NCBI GenBank assembly: GCA_964573705.1 | Contig: CAZNLT010000205.1 | Span: 1 to 9,741, forward strand | DNA from: JAABSQ01 sp964573705 | Lineage (GTDB): Bacteria; Desulfobacterota; Desulfobacteria; Desulfobacterales; Desulfococcaceae | DNA: 9,741 nt | Reading direction: 5' to 3' | In this document: positions 7,081 through 9,741 of the stretch, piece by piece | Numbering within the stretch: position 1 is the first letter of the stretch | Layout of the letters: the number at the start of each line of letters is the position of its first letter | Notes under the pieces: generated by a model | What the model was told of the DNA's origin: nothing | What the model saw: only the letters and a program-made list of their open reading frames with translations | Databases searched by the model: none | Position numbers and translations under genes: made by a program

Positions 7081-7507
7081 AGCGAATTTCCCTTATGGGT
7101 ATCTGGATTTCAGTTGAATTCGATTTTCAAAACTCATGATGTAAAGGTATATATCCAATTAAGATCACCCGAATTCTAACACATTTTACTACACCCAAAA
7201 TGGATATGTGACAAGATGGATGGAAGGGTTTTATTTTATAGGCACAACCTGGAAAAGCTCCCCTGATGGCACATTGAATAGAGGAAATGGCGCTCCGGCA
7301 GAGTGCGAGAAGTGCGGGCGGCAACACCCGGATACTATGGAAAACTCAGGCCCAACGCCGTTTACAGAATGGCGATCGCATCTTCAGTCCCCAGCCTGCC
7401 GTCCTTATTCTCCACTGCGGATGCTTGCATTACGATTCCTTGACGGTGTAAAACAGAAATTAAAGATTTTATCTTGGCAAATAAGCCTGAATTAATGGAG
7501 AAATGGA
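7081..7507. other. 427-bp intergenic region, divergent start area with possible gene remnant
   Basis: This region separates the leftward 578-aa gene from the rightward DUF2442 gene, so it should carry promoters for both. The first 120 bp (7081-7200) are AT-rich, but no convincing promoter pair stands out. A 95-codon plus-strand frame (7208-7495) has no recognisable domain, no good ribosome-binding site and low-complexity composition, so it is not called as a gene. The last 80 bp hold a frame resembling a DUF4160 tail, listed separately. Confidence 0.5.
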
Positions 7508-7524
7508 ATGAACTCAGCAATTAA
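7444..7524 (+). pseudogene. Possible remnant of a DUF4160-type gene (C-terminal end)
   Basis: The frame reading 7444-7521 encodes KTEIKDFILANKPELMEKWN followed by ELSN and a TAA at 7522-7524. This looks like the C-terminal helix of DUF4160 proteins, which typically end in a '...N..ELL..W' motif and sit immediately before a DUF2442 gene. An in-frame TGA at 7441-7443 cuts it off and no conserved DUF4160 N-terminus (the '..FFFYS..EPPH.HV' type motif) is recognisable upstream in any frame. The reading overlaps the start of the DUF2442 gene by 17 bases, as an intact pair often would. Tentative. Confidence 0.35.
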
Positions 7525-7783
7525 TACACCGTGGAAAAAAGCGGTCAGGGTGGAGCCGTCCAAAGATTACCGGGTTCATGTCACGATGGAAGATGACGAA
7601 ACGTTCGAACTCGATCTAACGCATCTGATTACAAACCGGGAAGCCTTCTGGCATCTGAAAAATGATCGGTATTTCCGGAAAGTTGCCGTTGATCCTTTAG
7701 GCGGTTTGTGCTGGCCCGGGGGAGAGGACATTTCTCCGACCCGAATTTTTCATTATATGCGTTCTGAACCAAATAAAGGTTGA
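7508..7783 (+). CDS. DUF2442 family protein
   Basis: This 91-residue protein covers a full DUF2442 domain. The family pattern is visible: KAVRVEPSKDYRVHVTMEDD, then FELDLTHLI, then AFWHLKNDRYFRKVAVDP and the hallmark W..G.DISPTRI near the C-terminus (CWPGGEDISPTRIFHY, about 68-83). DUF2442 genes are usually paired with a DUF4160 gene and are often annotated as candidate toxin-antitoxin-like modules, with no proven biochemical role that I can state. The ATG at 7508 is preceded by GGAG at 7497-7500, seven bases away. Here the partner seems lost or decayed, leaving an orphan. The protein is small, acidic and presumably cytoplasmic. Confidence 0.85.
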   Translation: MNSAINTPWKKAVRVEPSKDYRVHVTMEDDETFELDLTHLITNREAFWHLKNDRYFRKVAVDPLGGLCWPGGEDISPTRIFHYMRSEPNKG

Positions 7784-7803
7784 GATCGCAGGGCTTGGCG
7801 ATC
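7784..7803 (+). other. Small hairpin directly after the DUF2442 stop
   Basis: GATCGC (7784-7789) and GCGATC (7798-7803) form a 6-bp inverted repeat with an 8-base loop immediately after the stop codon. No T run follows, so this is at best a weak transcript end. The 238 bp from here to the Fic start hold no other gene that I can support. Confidence 0.3.
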
Positions 7804-7918
7804 GTACCATTAAGGCTCAACTCCTCCATGAGGCACCGCGTTTTTTCTTACCGTTCCACCAGAATCGGTCAATCCGGAATTCCCCGGGTTGATGCCGCTC
7901 GGCTGCAACTGTCTTTAT

Positions 7919-8010
7919 CCGGACATTGAACCGGACATAAATACTCTTTCATTAACAATTTTAATCAATATTATTAAAGATATTAACCGGACATTAAACC
8001 GGAACAAAAA
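7919..8010 (+). repeat. Four 12-bp CCGGACAT-type repeats, two tandem pairs, upstream of fic
   Basis: Unit 1 (7919-7930) is CCGGACATTGAA and unit 2 (7931-7942) is CCGGACATAAAT. Unit 3 (7987-7998) is CCGGACATTAAA and unit 4 (7999-8010) is CCGGAACAAAAA. The units sit in two exact 12-bp tandem pairs 68 bp apart, start to start, flanking a very AT-rich spacer (7943-7986). The last unit ends at the Shine-Dalgarno region of the Fic gene. Such a layout around a promoter suggests operator sites. The Fic protein has a C-terminal winged-helix-like region that could bind them (inference). Confidence 0.75.
7947..7974 (+). promoter_or_regulatory. Candidate fic promoter between the repeat pairs
   Basis: TATTAT at 7969-7974 matches five of six positions of the -10 consensus. 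It lies in the AT-rich spacer bracketed by the two repeat pairs. The -35 is poor (TTTCAT at 7947-7952, 16 bp upstream), which would suit a regulated promoter. The leader to the TTG start would be about 40 bases and include repeat units 3 and 4. Confidence 0.35.
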
Positions 8011-8021
8011 GGAACCCCGAT

Positions 8022-9242
8022 TTGAATCTGTCATTCCATCCGGCGATCCCGTCCAAACGGATTGGTGAACTGAAGGACCTGGCACAGGAAGTGGCGATCG
8101 CCTCGGCCACCCTGGACGGCCGTATTGCTGAAGCGACCGCAGAGGCCCTCGGGGACCGTTTGCGCTATCTCAACAGCTATTATTCCAATCTGATCGAGGG
8201 TCACAAGACCTCCATTCTGGAAATCGAAGCCGCGCTCCAGAAAAATTTTTCTACCGATGATCAGAAAAGATACGCTCAGGAGCTTTGCGCGGCCCATGTG
8301 GAAGTCGAACGGGAAATGAGGCGGGAGGTGCTGACGAATCCACCGATGAACATCTGTGATTTCGATTTTGTGGGAAAAATCCACCGGCGCTTTTTTGAAA
8401 AGCTGCCCGAACATCATCGATTCACCCATACCGGCGACGGATTCACCGGCTACCGGGTGATGGCGGGCCGAATGCGCAACGGGAATGTCTCCCTCGACGG
8501 CGGGAAAACGGCCCACGGACCGGATGCCGCCGAACTGCCGCCGATGTATCAGGAATTTGCCGAATTGTATCATCCGAAAAATTTCCATGGGGACGAACGC
8601 CTGATCGCGGCGGCGGCAAGCCACCACCGGCTGGCCTGGCTTCACCCCTTCCGCGACGGCAACGGCCGGGTGGTTCGCCTCTTCTCGGGGCTCTACATGG
8701 CGCGGACGGGCATCAACAAGAGTAATCTTTGGTCCTTATCCCGCGGGTTTTCAAGAGAAAAGCAGTGGTACATGATCAATATCCAATCAGCGGATTCGCC
8801 CGATGAGAATCGCAAAGGGTTTGACCAGGCTTTTTTCGCCGATTTCTGCCTTTTCTTTCTTGAAACCTGTCTGGATCAGATCCGCTTCATGGAGCAGATC
8901 CTATGCCTGCAACGGATCGACAGCAGAATCGATGGATACATTCGAGACCGGGACAAAAAAAGAGGCGCGGTGCATCCGCTGGACCCGAGGTCGGCAAAAT
9001 TGCTGAAAGCATTGTTTTTACGGGGTGAAGTACCCCGGGGCGAGGCCCGGGCGATCATGGGGATGGAAGACCGCACGGATCGCCATGCCCGGCGGATTGT
9101 CAGCCAACTGGTAAAGGAAGGCCTGGTGATGTCCGATTCTCATCGGGCGCCGCTGGAAATCGGCTTTCCGACCCACATTCTGCGCTACTATTTTCCGGAT
9201 CTTTTTGATCCGTCCGTTTTCGGGGAAACCCCGATCCCCTGA
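8022..9242 (+). CDS. fic: Fic family protein (class II, self-inhibited) with C-terminal winged-helix-like region
   Basis: This 406-residue Fic protein carries the exact catalytic motif HPFRDGNGR at residues 208-216; the His is the base used to transfer AMP or another nucleotide onto a target hydroxyl. An inhibitory [S/T]xxxE[G/N] motif, SNLIEG at 55-60, lies before the core. This makes it a class II enzyme whose Glu59 should block ATP in the active site, so no separate antitoxin is needed. The flap region is about 141-165 (GYRVMAGRMRNGNVSL). Residues about 320-385 (RSAKLLKALFLRG, then RTDRHARRIVSQLVKEGLV) look like a winged helix-turn-helix. The start is TTG at 8022, chosen because AAGGAA (8009-8014) precedes it by seven bases and no ATG in frame precedes the conserved N-terminus. 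It is probably monocistronic. The target protein is unknown. Confidence 0.95.
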   Translation: MNLSFHPAIPSKRIGELKDLAQEVAIASATLDGRIAEATAEALGDRLRYLNSYYSNLIEGHKTSILEIEAALQKNFSTDDQKRYAQELCAAHVEVEREMRREVLTNPPMNICDFDFVGKIHRRFFEKLPEHHRFTHTGDGFTGYRVMAGRMRNGNVSLDGGKTAHGPDAAELPPMYQEFAELYHPKNFHGDERLIAAAASHHRLAWLHPFRDGNGRVVRLFSGLYMARTGINKSNLWSLSRGFSREKQWYMINIQSADSPDENRKGFDQAFFADFCLFFLETCLDQIRFMEQILCLQRIDSRIDGYIRDRDKKRGAVHPLDPRSAKLLKALFLRGEVPRGEARAIMGMEDRTDRHARRIVSQLVKEGLVMSDSHRAPLEIGFPTHILRYYFPDLFDPSVFGETPIP

Positions 9243-9567
9243 AAGGGCTTTGTCTTCAGGCTCACGTATTCGAGCTTGGACGCTAAGGAAAACGGACCCG
9301 CCTGCGCTCAGATTAGTTGACCCACCGTGCGCACAGTTTTTTCTTCCACTGAAGATACACTACGCAGGAGTGCTCTTGTTTGAGGTTGGACAAATGTACT
9401 CTGGAGTTCAGAAATTACTTTGGGAGAGACTTATTTTTCCGCCGTATCGTTTTCCGGTACCCTGAGTGAAGGGCCGTCGATGCTGATAGTGATGCATCTG
9501 TGTTCGAGCAGCGTTTTGAGCTTTAGCCTGCCGATGCCTCGGGTCCGTTTTTTTAACCCGGCCACAT
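9243..9567. other. Intergenic region after fic, no supported gene
   Basis: Several overlapping short frames exist on both strands here (for example minus 9408-9740 and 9431-9628, plus 9205-9465), but none shows a recognisable domain or ribosome-binding site. A perfect 12-bp inverted repeat (9289-9300 and 9540-9551) brackets most of it. The sequence may be degenerate mobile-element or gene debris. No terminator with a T run was found directly after the Fic gene. Confidence 0.4.
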
Positions 9568-9741
9568 ATGTATGCGTGCGCGGGTACCGTCGGCCTTGTT
9601 GAAGTTTCTCTCGAGGAGGCTCTGACAAATCTCGAGCGTTCGCTCGGATCGACCATGTTCCGCAAGAACATCGCCAATACCCCGGAGATGGGAACCACCA
9701 AGTCCAAGATCGACCTGATGCCGGTGCTGGTGCCGGCCACC
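9568..9741 (+). CDS. Partial open frame running off the right edge, unidentified
   Basis: From the ATG at 9568 the frame stays open to the window end (58 codons); it is also open back to 9520. Codons from about 9600 onward strongly favour G or C in the third position, as in the other GC-rich genes here, which argues for real coding. The peptide includes VSLEEALTNLERSLGSTMFR and later GTTKSKIDLMPVLVPAT. The latter faintly recalls the 'TKT...R.VPL.P' stretch of tyrosine recombinases, but this is too short and weak to name. The start is uncertain: ATG at 9652 is also possible and no clear ribosome-binding site precedes 9568. It could also be the 3' part of a broken gene. Confidence 0.4.
   Translation, partial: MYACAGTVGLVEVSLEEALTNLERSLGSTMFRKNIANTPEMGTTKSKIDLMPVLVPAT

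Noticed and set aside
7208..7495. A 95-codon plus-strand open frame with two Cys pairs (CEKC, and C in PACRP)
   Set aside because: It was considered as a small zinc-ribbon protein, but the Cys spacing fits no motif I know, no ribosome-binding site precedes it, and it overlaps the possible DUF4160 tail in another frame.
7919..8010. The CCGGACAT repeats as a CRISPR array
   Set aside because: The units are only 12 bp, the pairs are directly tandem without spacers, and there are only four. This fits operator-type iterons, not CRISPR.
8031..8645. A 204-codon minus-strand open frame
   Set aside because: It is antisense to the Fic catalytic region, whose motifs prove the plus-strand frame.

Overview
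This 9.7 kb window looks like a piece of a moderately GC-rich Gram-negative chromosome. The methyl-accepting chemotaxis protein closely resembles those of sulfate-reducing Desulfobacterota (former deltaproteobacteria): it has an abbreviated HAMP stretch followed by a 'SLEE...NADNAESAN' adaptation segment. That is a guess from protein style, and nothing here fixes a genus. The window mixes well-conserved GC-rich genes with AT-richer accessory genes (toxin-antitoxin, Fic, small DUF proteins) and mobile-element debris.

Layout, left to right. Positions 1-54 are the 3' part of a tRNA-Ala(GGC), followed by a textbook intrinsic terminator. About 730 bp without an intact gene follow. This stretch holds a decayed fragment of an IS1634-like transposase (about 227-565, one in-frame TGA). 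Three plus-strand genes come next. The first encodes a GYF_2-AIM24 fusion protein (832-1866). After a strong hairpin come a small exported coiled-coil protein (2080-2643) and, 33 bp later, a two-TM methyl-accepting chemotaxis protein (2677-4551). The last two probably form a sensory operon.

The chemoreceptor converges on three minus-strand genes: a type II toxin-antitoxin pair (AbrB-type antitoxin 4986-5240, PIN-domain VapC-like toxin 4567-4989, overlapping by 4 bp) and, upstream of it, a 578-aa helical protein of no assigned function (5344-7080). A 427-bp gap separates this from plus-strand accessory genes. These are a DUF2442 protein (7508-7783), preceded by what may be the tail of a DUF4160-type partner, and a self-inhibited (class II) Fic protein with a C-terminal winged-helix-like region (8022-9242). 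The Fic gene starts at TTG and sits below a striking set of four 12-bp CCGGACAT-type repeats, which could be its own operator. The right end holds non-coding or degenerate sequence and the start of a coding-looking frame that runs off the window.

Working together: the exported protein and chemoreceptor plausibly sense a periplasmic signal for the chemotaxis machinery. VapBC and Fic are autonomous toxin-type modules, typical of accessory DNA downstream of a tRNA gene. No integrase or att duplication is visible in the window, so an island boundary is only a possibility. I did not find a clearly new multi-gene system. The best leads are the Fic repeat array, the hairpin over the vapB ribosome-binding site, the unassigned 578-aa protein, and the exported-protein/chemoreceptor pair.
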